Below the pieces are notes generated by a model. It did not search any database and was not told the DNA's origin. It was given only the letters and a program-made list of their open reading frames with translations. Source: Albizia julibrissin (lineage: Eukaryota; Streptophyta; Magnoliopsida; Fabales; Fabaceae). From it: 64,000 nt of DNA. Shown here one piece after another: positions 11,166-22,553 of the stretch; within the stretch, counting starts at the first letter, position 1, and every line of letters begins with the position of its first letter. The position numbers were made by a program, and so were the translations under genes. The DNA lies in the NCBI GenBank assembly GCA_037074505.1, contig CM073479.1, positions 13,213,501 to 13,277,500 of the forward strand, written 5' to 3'.

Positions 11166-11563
11166 GACAGGAGAGACGCGTTCATTCCTAAATTTAGACT
11201 CGTGCGAATTTCGGAACGGTCTACAGACCTAGAAACGTTCCGTTTCGGGGTAAGGCCCGCTCGGCCATACCCCACTTGCTCAGTGAGGGTACTGATATCG
11301 GCATTGCCCCGTCGGTCCGACTGTTTGGCCCGCAGGCCGGTCCATCTTTCTTTTTCGCCGTGTTGAGTTTTCGTCCACACATTTTCGTTGCGACATTTCG
11401 TAAAACCGCCGCCTGGCTGGACGGTCTAACAGGTCAGGCCACGGAACGAGCATGTTCCATGTTGGGCCGGGCCCACATGGTGACGCGTCCCGTTGACTTT
11501 CACGAGGCCGGATCGGAACGAGTCCTCATCAAGCTTTCCCGCTCTCCGGCCGCGTAAAAATTA

Positions 11564-11682
11564 GGGGTTCAACACGAGGACTTCCCAGGAGGTCACCCAT
11601 CCTAGTACTACTCTCGCCCAAGCACGCTTATTTGCGGAGTTCTGATGGGATCCGGTGCATTAGTGCTGGTATGATCGAACCC
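11564..11682 (-). rRNA. 5S rRNA: 5S rRNA gene L23, AA allele
   Basis: Counterpart of L13. Confidence 0.93.
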
Positions 11683-12080
11683 GACAGGAGAGACGCGTTC
11701 ATTCCTAAATTTAGACTCGTGCGAATTTCGGAACGTTCTACAGACCTAGAAACGTTCCGTTCCGGGGTAAGGCCCGCTCGGCTATACCCCACTTGCTCAG
11801 TGAGGGTACTGATATCGGCATTGCCCCGTCGGTCCGACTGTTTGGCCCGCAGGCCGGTCCATCTTTCTTTTTCGCCGTGTTGAGTTGTCGTCCACAAATT
11901 TTCGTTGTGACATTTCGGAAAACCGCCGCCTGGCTGGACGGTCTAACAGGTCAGGCCACGGAACGAGCATGTTCCATGTTGGGCCGGGCCCACATGGTGA
12001 CGCGTCCCGTTGACTTTCACGAGGCCGGATCGGAACGAGTCCTCATCAAGCTTTCCCGCTCTCCGGCCGCGTAAAAATTA

Positions 12081-12199
12081 GGGGTTCAACACGAGGACTT
12101 CCCAGGAGGTCACCCATCCTAGTACTACTCTCGCCCAAGCACGCTTAACTGCGGAGTCCTGATGGGATCCGGTGCATTAGTGCTGGTATGATCGAACCC
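12081..12199 (-). rRNA. 5S rRNA: 5S rRNA gene L24, G42 allele
   Basis: Counterpart of L14, with the same gctgagttttcg spacer. Confidence 0.94.
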
Positions 12200-12598
12200 G
12201 ACAGGAGAGACGCGTTCATTTCCTATATTTAGACTCGTGCGAATTTCGGAACGGTCTACAGACCTAGAAACGTTCCGTTCCGGGGTAAGGCCCGCTCGGC
12301 CATACCCCACTTGCTCAGTGAGGGTACTGATATCGGCATTGCCCCGTCGGTCCGACTGTTTGGCCCGCAGGCCGGTCCATCTTTCTTTTTCGCCGTGCTG
12401 AGTTTTCGTCCACACATTTTCGTTGCGACATTTCGTAAAACCGCCGCCTGGCTGGACGGTCTAACAGGTCAGGCCACGGAACGAGCATGTTCCATGTTGG
12501 GCCGGGCCCACATGGTGACGCGTCCCGTTGACTTTCACGAGGCCGGATCGGAACGAGTCCTCATCAAGCTTTCCCGCTCTCCGGCCGCGTAAAGATTA

Positions 12599-12717
12599 GG
12601 GGTTCAACACGAGGACTTCCCAGGAGGTCACCCATCCTAGTACTACTCTCGCCCAAGCACGCTTAACTGCGGAGTTCTGATGGGATCCGGTGCATTAGTG
12701 CTGGTATGATCGAACCC
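12599..12717 (-). rRNA. 5S rRNA: 5S rRNA gene L25, reference, broken terminator
   Basis: Counterpart of L15 and last unit of the nine-unit block. Confidence 0.95.
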
Positions 12718-13116
12718 GACAGGAGAGACGCGTTCATTTCCTATATTTAGACTCGTGCGAATTTCGGAACGGTGTACAGACCTAGAAACGTTCCGTTCCG
12801 GGGTAAGGCCCGCTCGGCCATACCCCACTTGCTCAGTGAGGGTACTGATATCGGCATTGCCCCGTCGGTCCGACTGTTTGGCCCGCAGGCCGGTCCATCT
12901 TTCTTTTTCGCCGTGTTGAGTTGTCGTCCACACATTTTCGTTGCGACATTTCGCAAAACCGCCGCCTGGCTGGACGGTCTAACAGGTCAGGCCACGGAAC
13001 GAGCATGTTCCATGTTGGGCCGGGCCCACATGGTGACGCGTCCCGTTGACTTTCACGAGGCCGGATCGGAACGAGTCCTCATCAAGCTTTCCCGCTCTCC
13101 GGCCGCGTAAAAATTA

Positions 13117-13235
13117 GGGGTTCAACACGAGGACTTCCCAGGAGGTCACCCATCCTAGTACTACTCTCGCCCAAGCACGCTTATTTGCGGAGTTCTGATG
13201 GGATCCGGTGCATTAGTGCTGGTATGATCGAACCC
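13117..13235 (-). rRNA. 5S rRNA: 5S rRNA gene L26, AA allele
   Basis: Like L2. Here the nine-unit match ends, because L16 at the same place is G42. Confidence 0.93.
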
Positions 13236-13633
13236 GACAGGAGAGACGCGTTCATTCCTAAATTTAGACTCGTGCGAATTTCGGAACGTTCTACAGACCT
13301 AGAAACGTTCCGTTCCGGGGTAAGGCCCGCTCGGCTATACCCCACTTGCTCAGTGAGGGTACTGATATCGGCATTGCCCCGTCGGTCCGACTGTTTGGCC
13401 CGCAGGCCGGTCCATCTTTCTTTTTCGCCGTGTTGAGTTGTCGTCCACAAATTTTCGTTGTGACATTTCGGAAAACCGCCGCCTGGCTGGACGGTCTAAC
13501 AGGTCAGGCCACGGAACGAGCATGTTCCATGTTGGGCCGGGCCCACATGGTGACGCGTCCCGTTGACTTTCACGAGGCCGGATCGGAACGAGTCCTCATC
13601 AAGCTTTCCCGCTCTCCGGCCGCGTAAAAATTA

Positions 13634-13752
13634 GGGGTTCAACACGAGGACTTCCCAGGAGGTCACCCATCCTAGTACTACTCTCGCCCAAGCACGCTTA
13701 ACTGCGGAGTCCTGATGGGATCCGGTGCATTAGTGCTGGTATGATCGAACCC
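13634..13752 (-). rRNA. 5S rRNA: 5S rRNA gene L27, G42 allele
   Basis: A42G, TATA promoter, gacacgtcc. Like L5 but with an intact T5. Confidence 0.94.
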
Positions 13753-14151
13753 GACAGGAGAGACGCGTTCATTTCCTATATTTAGACTCGTGCGAATTTC
13801 GGAACGGTCTACAGACCTAGAAACGTTCCGTTCCGGGGTAAGGCCCGCTCGGCCATACCCCACTTGCTCAGTGAGGGTACTGATATCGGCATTGCCCCGT
13901 CGGTCCGACTGTTTGGCCCGCAGGCCGGTCCATCTTTCTTTTTCGCCGTGTTGAGTTGTCGTCCACACATTTTCGTTGCGACATTTCGCAAAACCGCCGC
14001 CTGGCTGGACGGTCTAACAGGTCAGGCCACGGAACGAGCATGTTCCATGTTGGGCCGGGCCCACATGGTGACACGTCCCGTTGACTTTCACGAGGCCGGA
14101 TCGGAACGAGTCCTCATCAAGCTTTCCCGCTCTCCGGCCGCGTAAAAATTA

Positions 14152-14270
14152 GGGGTTCAACACGAGGACTTCCCAGGAGGTCACCCATCCTAGTACTACT
14201 CTCGCCCAAGCACGCTTATTTGCGGAGTTCTGATGGGATCCGGTGCATTAGTGCTGGTATGATCGAACCC
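14152..14270 (-). rRNA. 5S rRNA: 5S rRNA gene L28, AA allele
   Basis: Like L6. The order L26-L27-L28 echoes L4-L5-L6. Confidence 0.93.
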
Positions 14271-14668
14271 GACAGGAGAGACGCGTTCATTCCTAAATTT
14301 AGACTCGTGCGAATTTCGGAACGGTCTACAGACCTAGAAACGTTCCGTTTCGGGGTAAGGCCCGCTCGGCCATACCCCACTTGCTCAGTGAGGGTACTGA
14401 TATCGGCATTGCCCCGTCGGTCCGACTGTTTGGCCCGCAGGCCGGTCCATCTTTCTTTTTCGCCGTGTTGAGTTTTCGTCCACACATTTTCGTTGCGACA
14501 TTTCGTAAAACCGCCGCCTGGCTGGACGGTCTAACAGGTCAGGCCACGGAACGAGCATGTTCCATGTTGGGCCGGGCCCACATGGTGACGCGTCCCGTTG
14601 ACTTTCACGAGGCCGGATCGGAACGAGTCCTCATCAAGCTTTCCCGCTCTCCGGCCGCGTAAAAATTA

Positions 14669-14787
14669 GGGGTTCAACACGAGGACTTCCCAGGAGGTCA
14701 CCCATCCTAGTACTACTCTCGCCCAAGCACGCTTAACTGCGGAGTTCTGATGGGATCCGGTGCATTAGTGCTGGTATGATCGAACCC
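14669..14787 (-). rRNA. 5S rRNA: 5S rRNA gene L29, reference
   Basis: Reference gene, TATA promoter, T5 and intact upstream palindrome. On sequence alone it is one of the copies most likely to be functional. Confidence 0.96.
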
Positions 14788-15186
14788 GACAGGAGAGACG
14801 CGTTCATTTCCTATATTTAGACTCGTGCGAATTTCGGAACGGTCTACAGACCTAGAAACGTTCCGTTCCGGGGTAAGGCCCGCTCGGCCATACCCCACTT
14901 GCTCAGTGAGGGTACTGATATCGGCATTGCCCCGTCGGTCCGACTGTTTGGCCCGCAGGCCGGTCCATCTTTCTTTTTCGCCGTGTTGAGTTGTCGTCCA
15001 CACATTTTCGTTGCGACATTTCGTAAAACCGCCGCCTGGCTGGACGGTCTAACAGGTCAGGCCACGGAACGAGCATGTTCCATGTTGGGCCGGGCCCACA
15101 TGGTGACGCGTCCCGTTGACTTTCACGAGGCCGGATCGGAACGAGTCCTCATCAAGCTTTCCCGCTCTCCGGCCGCGTAAAAATTA

Positions 15187-15305
15187 GGGGTTCAACACGA
15201 GGACTTCCCAGGAGGTCACCCATCCTAGTACTACTCTCGCCCAAGCACGCTTATTTGCGGAGTTCTGATGGGATCCGGTGCATTAGTGCTGGTATGATCG
15301 AACCC
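15187..15305 (-). rRNA. 5S rRNA: 5S rRNA gene L30, AA allele
   Basis: Like L6, with a private spacer change that destroys the EcoRV site (atatcc near 15435). Confidence 0.93.
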
Positions 15306-15703
15306 GACAGGAGAGACGCGTTCATTCCTAAATTTAGACTCGTGCGAATTTCGGAACGGTCTACAGACCTAGAAACGTTCCGTTTCGGGGTAAGGCCCGC
15401 TCGGCCATACCCCACTTGCTCAGTGAGGGTACTGATATCCGCATTGCCCCGTCGGTCCGACTGTTTGGCCCGCAGGCCGGTCCATCTTTCTTTTTCGCCG
15501 TGTTGAGTTTTCGTCCACACATTTTCGTTGCGACATTTCGTAAAACCGCCGCCTGGCTGGACGGTCTAACAGGTCAGGCCACGGAACGAGCATGTTCCAT
15601 GTTGGGCCGGGCCCACATGGTGACGCGTCCCGTTGACTTTCACGAGGCCGGATCGGAACGAGTCCTCATCAAGCTTTCCCGCTCTCCGGCCGCGTAAAAA
15701 TTA

Positions 15704-15822
15704 GGGGTTCAACACGAGGACTTCCCAGGAGGTCACCCATCCTAGTACTACTCTCGCCCAAGCACGCTTAACTGCGGAGTTCTGATGGGATCCGGTGCAT
15801 TAGTGCTGGTATGATCGAACCC
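15704..15822 (-). rRNA. 5S rRNA: 5S rRNA gene L31, reference
   Basis: Reference gene, TATA promoter, T5. Private spacer changes gcccactc and tttggccg. Confidence 0.96.
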
Positions 15823-16221
15823 GACAGGAGAGACGCGTTCATTTCCTATATTTAGACTCGTGCGAATTTCGGAACGGTCTACAGACCTAGAAACGTTCCG
15901 TTCCGGGGTAAGGCCCACTCGGCCATACCCCACTTGCTCAGTGAGGGTACTGATATCGGCATTGCCCCGTCGGTCCGACTGTTTGGCCCGCAGGCCGGTC
16001 CATCTTTCTTTTTGGCCGTGTTGAGTTGTCGTCCACACATTTTCGTTGCGACATTTCGCAAAACCGCCGCCTGGCTGGACGGTCTAACAGGTCAGGCCAC
16101 GGAACGAGCATGTTCCATGTTGGGCCGGGCCCACATGGTGACGCGTCCCGTTGACTTTCACGAGGCCGGATCGGAACGAGTCCTCATCAAGCTTTCCCGC
16201 TCTCCGGCCGCGTAAAAATTA

Positions 16222-16340
16222 GGGGTTCAACACGAGGACTTCCCAGGAGGTCACCCATCCTAGTACTACTCTCGCCCAAGCACGCTTCACTGCGGAGTTC
16301 TGATGGGATCCGGTGCATTAGTGCTGGTATGATCGAACCC
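16222..16340 (-). rRNA. 5S rRNA: 5S rRNA gene L32, U53G
   Basis: The only copy with U53G (plus position 16288), in the A box and loop B. TATA promoter, T5, cagaac lesion. Confidence 0.94.
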
Positions 16341-16739
16341 GACAGGAGAGACGCGTTCATTTCCTATATTTAGACTCGTGCGAATTTCAGAACGGTCTAC
16401 AGACCTAGAAACGTTCCGTTTCGGGGTAAGGCCCGCTCGGCCATACCCCACTTGCTCAGTGAGGGTACTGATATCGGCATTGCCCCGTCGGTCCGACTGT
16501 TTGGCCCGCAGGCCGGTCCATCTTTCTTTTTCGCCGTGTTGAGTTGTCGTCCACACATTTTCGTTGCGACATTTCGCAAAACCGCCGCCTGGCTGGACGG
16601 TCTAACAGGTCAGGCCACGGAACGAGCATGTTCCATGTTGGGCCGGGCCCACATGGTGACGCGTCCCGTTGACTTTCACGAGGCCGGATCGGAACGAGTC
16701 CTCATCAAGCTTTCCCGCTCTCCGGCCGCGTAAAAATTA

Positions 16740-16858
16740 GGGGTTCAACACGAGGACTTCCCAGGAGGTCACCCATCCTAGTACTACTCTCGCCCAAGCA
16801 CGCTTATTTGCGGAGTTCTGATGGGATCCGGTGCATTAGTGCTGGTATGATCGAACCC
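16740..16858 (-). rRNA. 5S rRNA: 5S rRNA gene L33, AA allele with TATA promoter
   Basis: AA at nt 51-52 but a 518-bp unit with TATA, which breaks the usual AA/TTTA linkage. Only L36 shares this. Confidence 0.93.
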
Positions 16859-17257
16859 GACAGGAGAGACGCGTTCATTTCCTATATTTAGACTCGTGCG
16901 AATTTCGGAACGGTCTACAGACCTAGAAACGTTCCGTTCCGGGGTAAGGCCCGCTCGGCCATACCCCACTTGCTCAGTGAGGGTACTGATATCGGCATTG
17001 CCCCGTCGGTCCGACTGTTTGGCCCGCAGGCCGGTCCATCTTTCTTTTTCGCCGTGTTGAGTTGTCGTCCACACATTTTCGTTGTGACATTTCGCAAAAC
17101 CGCCGCCTGGCTGGACGGTCTAACAGGTCAGGCCACGGAACGAGCATGTTCCATGTTGGGCCGGGCCCACATGGTGACGCGTCCCGTTGACTTTCACGAG
17201 GCCGGATCGGAACGAGTCCTCATCAAGCTTTCCCGCTCTCCGGCCGCGTAAAAATTA

Positions 17258-17376
17258 GGGGTTCAACACGAGGACTTCCCAGGAGGTCACCCATCCTAGT
17301 ACTACTCTCGCCCAAGCACGCTTATTTGCGGAGTTCTGATGGGATCCGGTGCATTAGTGCTGGTATGATCGAACCC
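17258..17376 (-). rRNA. 5S rRNA: 5S rRNA gene L34, AA allele, three promoter lesions
   Basis: AA gene and TTTA promoter plus the gaggctcg change that damages the GC element. It is among the copies least likely to be transcribed. Confidence 0.92.
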
Positions 17377-17410
17377 GACAGGAGAGGCTCGTTCATTCCT
17401 AAATTTAGAC
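17377..17410 (-). promoter_or_regulatory. TTTA-class promoter with damaged GC element
   Basis: Upstream of L34 the plus strand reads gaggctcg instead of gagacgcg, which on the minus strand is T-11C and C-13A. The GC at -14/-13 becomes GA. The identical change lies upstream of L37 (18930-18963), 1553 bp away. Confidence 0.75.
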
Positions 17411-17774
17411 TCGTGCGAATTTCGGAACGGTCTACAGACCTAGAAACGTTCCGTTTCGGGGTAAGGCCCGCTCGGCCATACCCCACTTGCTCAGTGAGGG
17501 TACTGATATCGGCATTGCCCCGTCGGTCCGACTGTTTGGCCCGCAGGCCGGTCCATCTTTCTTTTTCGCCGTGTTGAGTTTTCGTCCACACATTTTCGTT
17601 GCGACATTTCGTAAAACCGCCGCCTGGCTGGACGGTCTAACAGGTCAGGCCACGGAACGAGCATGTTCCATGTTGGGCCGGGCCCACATGGTGACGCGTC
17701 CCGTTGACTTTCACGAGGCCGGATCGGAACGAGTCCTCATCAAGCTTTCCCGCTCTCCGGCCGCGTAAAGATTA

Positions 17775-17893
17775 GGGGTTCAACACGAGGACTTCCCAGG
17801 AGGTCACCCATCCTAGTACTACTCTCGCCCAAGCACGCTTAACTGCGGAGTTCTGATGGGATCCGGTGCATTAGTGCTGGTATGATCGAACCC
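17775..17893 (-). rRNA. 5S rRNA: 5S rRNA gene L35, reference, broken terminator
   Basis: Like L9 (TCTTT, gtgtac). Confidence 0.95.
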
Positions 17894-18292
17894 GACAGGA
17901 GAGACGCGTTCATTTCCTATATTTAGACTCGTGCGAATTTCGGAACGGTGTACAGACCTAGAAACGTTCCGTTCCGGGGTAAGGCCCGCTCGGCCATACC
18001 CCACTTGCTCAGTGAGGGTACTGATATCGGCATTGCCCCGTCGGTCCGACTGTTTGGCCCGCAGGCCGGTCCATCTTTCTTTTTCGCCGTGTTGAGTTGT
18101 CGTCCACACATTTTCGTTGCGACATTTCGCAAAACCGCCGCCTGGCTGGACGGTCTAACAGGTCAGGCCACGGAACGAGCATGTTCCATGTTGGGCCGGG
18201 CCCACATGGTGACGCGTCCCGTTGACTTTCACGAGGCCGGATCGGAACGAGTCCTCATCAAGCTTTCCCGCTCTCCGGCCGCGTAAAAATTA

Positions 18293-18411
18293 GGGGTTCA
18301 ACACGAGGACTTCCCAGGAGGTCACCCATCCTAGTACTACTCTCGCCCAAGCACGCTTATTTGCGGAGTTCTGATGGGATCCGGTGCATTAGTGCTGGTA
18401 TGATCGAACCC
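18293..18411 (-). rRNA. 5S rRNA: 5S rRNA gene L36, AA allele with TATA promoter
   Basis: Duplicate of L33. Confidence 0.93.
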
Positions 18412-18810
18412 GACAGGAGAGACGCGTTCATTTCCTATATTTAGACTCGTGCGAATTTCGGAACGGTCTACAGACCTAGAAACGTTCCGTTCCGGGGTAA
18501 GGCCCGCTCGGCCATACCCCACTTGCTCAGTGAGGGTACTGATATCGGCATTGCCCCGTCGGTCCGACTGTTTGGCCCGCAGGCCGGTCCATCTTTCTTT
18601 TTCGCCGTGTTGAGTTGTCGTCCACACATTTTCGTTGTGACATTTCGCAAAACCGCCGCCTGGCTGGACGGTCTAACAGGTCAGGCCACGGAACGAGCAT
18701 GTTCCATGTTGGGCCGGGCCCACATGGTGACGCGTCCCGTTGACTTTCACGAGGCCGGATCGGAACGAGTCCTCATCAAGCTTTCCCGCTCTCCGGCCGC
18801 GTAAAAATTA

Positions 18811-18929
18811 GGGGTTCAACACGAGGACTTCCCAGGAGGTCACCCATCCTAGTACTACTCTCGCCCAAGCACGCTTATTTGCGGAGTTCTGATGGGATCC
18901 GGTGCATTAGTGCTGGTATGATCGAACCC
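18811..18929 (-). rRNA. 5S rRNA: 5S rRNA gene L37, AA allele, three promoter lesions
   Basis: Duplicate of L34 with the same gaggctcg promoter. Confidence 0.92.
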
Positions 18930-19327
18930 GACAGGAGAGGCTCGTTCATTCCTAAATTTAGACTCGTGCGAATTTCGGAACGGTCTACAGACCTAGAAAC
19001 GTTCCGTTTCGGGGTAAGGCCCGCTCGGCCATACCCCACTTGCTCAGTGAGGGTACTGATATCGGCATTGCCCCGTCGGTCCGACTGTTTGGCCCGCAGG
19101 CCGGTCCATCTTTCTTTTTCGCCGTGTTGAGTTTTCGTCCACACATTTTCGTTGCGACATTTCGTAAAACCGCCGCCTGGCTGGACGGTCTAACAGGTCA
19201 GGCCACGGAACGAGCATGTTCCATGTTGGGCCGGGCCCACATGGTGACGCGTCCCGTTGACTTTCACGAGGCCGGATCGGAACGAGTCCTCATCAAGCTT
19301 TCCCGCTCTCCGGCCGCGTAAAGATTA

Positions 19328-19446
19328 GGGGTTCAACACGAGGACTTCCCAGGAGGTCACCCATCCTAGTACTACTCTCGCCCAAGCACGCTTATTTGCG
19401 GAGTTCTGATGGGATCCGGTGCATTAGTGCTGGTATGATCGAACCC
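19328..19446 (-). rRNA. 5S rRNA: 5S rRNA gene L38, AA allele, broken terminator
   Basis: The only copy that combines AA, a TTTA promoter and the TCTTT terminator. It looks like a junction between unit families. Confidence 0.92.
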
Positions 19447-19844
19447 GACAGGAGAGACGCGTTCATTCCTAAATTTAGACTCGTGCGAATTTCGGAACGG
19501 TCTACAGACCTAGAAACGTTCCGTTCCGGGGTAAGGCCCGCTCGGCTATACCCCACTTGCTCAGTGAGGGTACTGATATCGGCATTGCCCCGTCGGTCCG
19601 ACTGTTTGGCCCGCAGGCCGGTCCATCTTTCTTTTTCGCCGTGTTGAGTTGTCGTCCACAAATTTTCGTTGTGACATTTCGGAAAACCGCCGCCTGGCTG
19701 GACGGTCTAACAGGTCAGGCCACGGAACGAGCATGTTCCATGTTGGGCCGGGCCCACATGGTGACGCGTCCCGTTGACTTTCACGAGGCCGGATCGGAAC
19801 GAGTCCTCATCAAGCTTTCCTGCTCTCCGGCCGCGTAAAAATTA

Positions 19845-19963
19845 GGGGTTCAACACGAGGACTTCCCAGGAGGTCACCCATCCTAGTACTACTCTCGCCC
19901 AAGCACGCTTAACTGCGGAGTCCTGATGGGATCCGGTGCATTAGTGCTGGTATGATCGAACCC
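19845..19963 (-). rRNA. 5S rRNA: 5S rRNA gene L39, G42 allele
   Basis: The last G42 copy in the window. TATA promoter and T5; private spacer change ggtatggc. Confidence 0.94.
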
Positions 19964-20362
19964 GACAGGAGAGACGCGTTCATTTCCTATATTTAGACTC
20001 GTGCGAATTTCGGAACGGTCTACAGACCTAGAAACGTTCCGTTCCGGGGTATGGCCCGCTCGGCCATACCCCACTTGCTCAGTGAGGGTACTGATATCGG
20101 CATTGCCCCGTCGGTCCGACTGTTTGGCCCGCAGGCCGGTCCATCTTTCTTTTTCGCCGTGTTGAGTTGTCGTCCACACATTTTCGTTGCGACATTTCGC
20201 AAAACCGCCGCCTGGCTGGACGGTCTAACAGGTCAGGCCACGGAACGAGCATGTTCCATGTTGGGCCGGGCCCACATGGTGACGCGTCCCGTTGACTTTC
20301 ACGAGGCCGGATCGGAACGAGTCCTCATCAAGCTTTCCCGCTCTCCGGCCGCGTAAAAATTA

Positions 20363-20481
20363 GGGGTTCAACACGAGGACTTCCCAGGAGGTCACCCATC
20401 CTAGTACTACTCTCGCCCAAGCACGCTTAACTGCGGAGTTCTGATGGGATCCGGTGCATTAGTGCTGGTATGATCGAACCC
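20363..20481 (-). rRNA. 5S rRNA: 5S rRNA gene L40, reference
   Basis: Reference gene, TATA promoter, T5. The palindrome carries cagaac and the spacer has tttcgg and cgtaaa. It starts a run of seven reference genes up to the gap. Confidence 0.96.
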
Positions 20482-20516
20482 GACAGGAGAGACGCGTTCA
20501 TTTCCTATATTTAGAC
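20482..20516 (-). promoter_or_regulatory. Pol III promoter, TATA class (518-bp unit)
   Basis: Upstream of L40, the minus strand has C at -1, GC at -14/-13 and TATAGG starting at -28. This is the arrangement known for plant 5S genes and is the majority promoter of the array. It works together with the internal A and C boxes, which bind TFIIIA and TFIIIC. Confidence 0.85.
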
Positions 20517-20880
20517 TCGTGCGAATTTCAGAACGGTCTACAGACCTAGAAACGTTCCGTTTCGGGGTAAGGCCCGCTCGGCCATACCCCACTTGCTCAG
20601 TGAGGGTACTGATATCGGCATTGCCCCGTCGGTCCGACTGTTTGGCCCGCAGGCCGGTCCATCTTTCTTTTTCGCCGTGTTGAGTTGTCGTCCACACATT
20701 TTCGTTGCGACATTTCGTAAAACCGCCGCCTGGCTGGACGGTCTAACAGGTCAGGCCACGGAACGAGCATGTTCCATGTTGGGCCGGGCCCACATGGTGA
20801 CGCGTCCCGTTGACTTTCACGAGGCCGGATCGGAACGAGTCCTCATCAAGCTTTCCCGCTCTCCGGCCGCGTAAAAATTA

Positions 20881-20999
20881 GGGGTTCAACACGAGGACTT
20901 CCCAGGAGGTCACCCATCCTAGTACTACTCTCGCCCAAGCACGCTTAACTGCGGAGTTCTGATGGGATCCGGTGCATTAGTGCTGGTATGATCGAACCC
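20881..20999 (-). rRNA. 5S rRNA: 5S rRNA gene L41, reference
   Basis: Reference gene, TATA promoter, T5, cagaac. Private spacer change gaacaagtcc. Confidence 0.96.
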
Positions 21000-21398
21000 G
21001 ACAGGAGAGACGCGTTCATTTCCTATATTTAGACTCGTGCGAATTTCAGAACGGTCTACAGACCTAGAAACGTTCCGTTCCGGGGTAAGGCCCGCTCGGC
21101 CATACCCCACTTGCTCAGTGAGGGTACTGATATCGGCATTGCCCCGTCGGTCCGACTGTTTGGCCCGCAGGCCGGTCCATCTTTCTTTTTCGCCGTGTTG
21201 AGTTGTCGTCCACACATTTTCGTTGCGACATTTCGCAAAACCGCCGCCTGGCTGGACGGTCTAACAGGTCAGGCCACGGAACGAGCATGTTCCATGTTGG
21301 GCCGGGCCCACATGGTGACGCGTCCCGTTGACTTTCACGAGGCCGGATCGGAACAAGTCCTCATCAAGCTTTCCCGCTCTCCGGCCGCGTAAAAATTA

Positions 21399-21517
21399 GG
21401 GGTTCAACACGAGGACTTCCCAGGAGGTCACCCATCCTAGTACTACTCTCGCCCAAGCACGCTTAACTGCGGAGTTCTGATGGGATCCGGTGCATTAGTG
21501 CTGGTATGATCGAACCC
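21399..21517 (-). rRNA. 5S rRNA: 5S rRNA gene L42, reference
   Basis: Reference gene, TATA promoter, T5, cagaac. Private tttaggg and cggtaatacc changes cluster just upstream. Confidence 0.96.
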
Positions 21518-21916
21518 GACAGGAGAGACGCGTTCATTTCCTATATTTAGACTCGTGCGAATTTCAGAACGGTCTACAGACCTAGAAACGTTCCGTTTAG
21601 GGGTAAGGCCCGCTCGGTAATACCCCACTTGCTCAGTGAGGGTACTGATATCGGCATTGCCCCGTCGGTCCGACTGTTTGGCCCGCAGGCCGGTCCATCT
21701 TTCTTTTTCGCCGTGTTGAGTTGTCGTCCACACATTTTCGTTGCGACATTTCGCAAAACCGCCGCCTGGCTGGACGGTCTAACAGGTCAGGCCACGGAAC
21801 GAGCATGTTCCATGTTGGGCCGGGCCCACATGGTGACGCGTCCCGTTGACTTTCACGAGGCCGGATCGGAACGAGTCCTCATCAAGCTTTCCCGCTCTCC
21901 GGCCGCGTAAAAATTA

Positions 21917-22035
21917 GGGGTTCAACACGAGGACTTCCCAGGAGGTCACCCATCCTAGTACTACTCTCGCCCAAGCACGCTTAACTGCGGAGTTCTGATG
22001 GGATCCGGTGCATTAGTGCTGGTATGATCGAACCC
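21917..22035 (-). rRNA. 5S rRNA: 5S rRNA gene L43, reference
   Basis: Reference gene, TATA promoter, T5, intact palindrome. Spacer has tttcatgag, a CpG to TpG change. Confidence 0.96.
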
Positions 22036-22434
22036 GACAGGAGAGACGCGTTCATTTCCTATATTTAGACTCGTGCGAATTTCGGAACGGTCTACAGACC
22101 TAGAAACGTTCCGTTCCGGGGTAAGGCCCGCTCGGCCATACCCCACTTGCTCAGTGAGGGTACTGATATCGGCATTGCCCCGTCGGTCCGACTGTTTGGC
22201 CCGCAGGCCGGTCCATCTTTCTTTTTCGCCGTGTTGAGTTGTCGTCCACACATTTTCGTTGCGACATTTCGCAAAACCGCCGCCTGGCTGGACGGTCTAA
22301 CAGGTCAGGCCACGGAACGAGCATGTTCCATGTTGGGCCGGGCCCACATGGTGACGCGTCCCGTTGACTTTCATGAGGCCGGATCGGAACGAGTCCTCAT
22401 CAAGCTTTCCCGCTCTCCGGCCGCGTAAAAAATA

Positions 22435-22553
22435 GGGGTTCAACACGAGGACTTCCCAGGAGGTCACCCATCCTAGTACTACTCTCGCCCAAGCACGCTT
22501 AACTGCGGAGTTCTGATGGGATCCGGTGCATTAGTGCTGGTATGATCGAACCC
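22435..22553 (-). rRNA. 5S rRNA: 5S rRNA gene L44, reference, T6 terminator
   Basis: Reference gene. The 3' flank reads TATTTTTT, a longer T-run than elsewhere. The palindrome carries cagaac. Confidence 0.96.

Larger units (their letters stand above)
3283..13116 (-). repeat. Nine-unit higher-order repeat, period 5176 bp
   Basis: Units L7-L15 (3283-7940) and L17-L25 (8459-13116) show the same order of gene alleles, unit lengths, terminators and private spacer changes: gaccgag, gtgtac, tctatct, cctataaac, gacacgtcc and gctgagttttcg. I noticed no difference between the two blocks. L16, between them, is like L7 and L17. Confidence 0.85.
16740..19844 (-). repeat. Three-unit duplication, period 1553 bp
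   Basis: L33-L34 and L36-L37 match, including the AA gene with a TATA promoter and the gaggctcg promoter. The third members share the interrupted terminator but then differ: L35 is reference and TATA class, L38 is AA and TTTA class. The junction therefore lies inside or next to gene L38. Confidence 0.8.
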
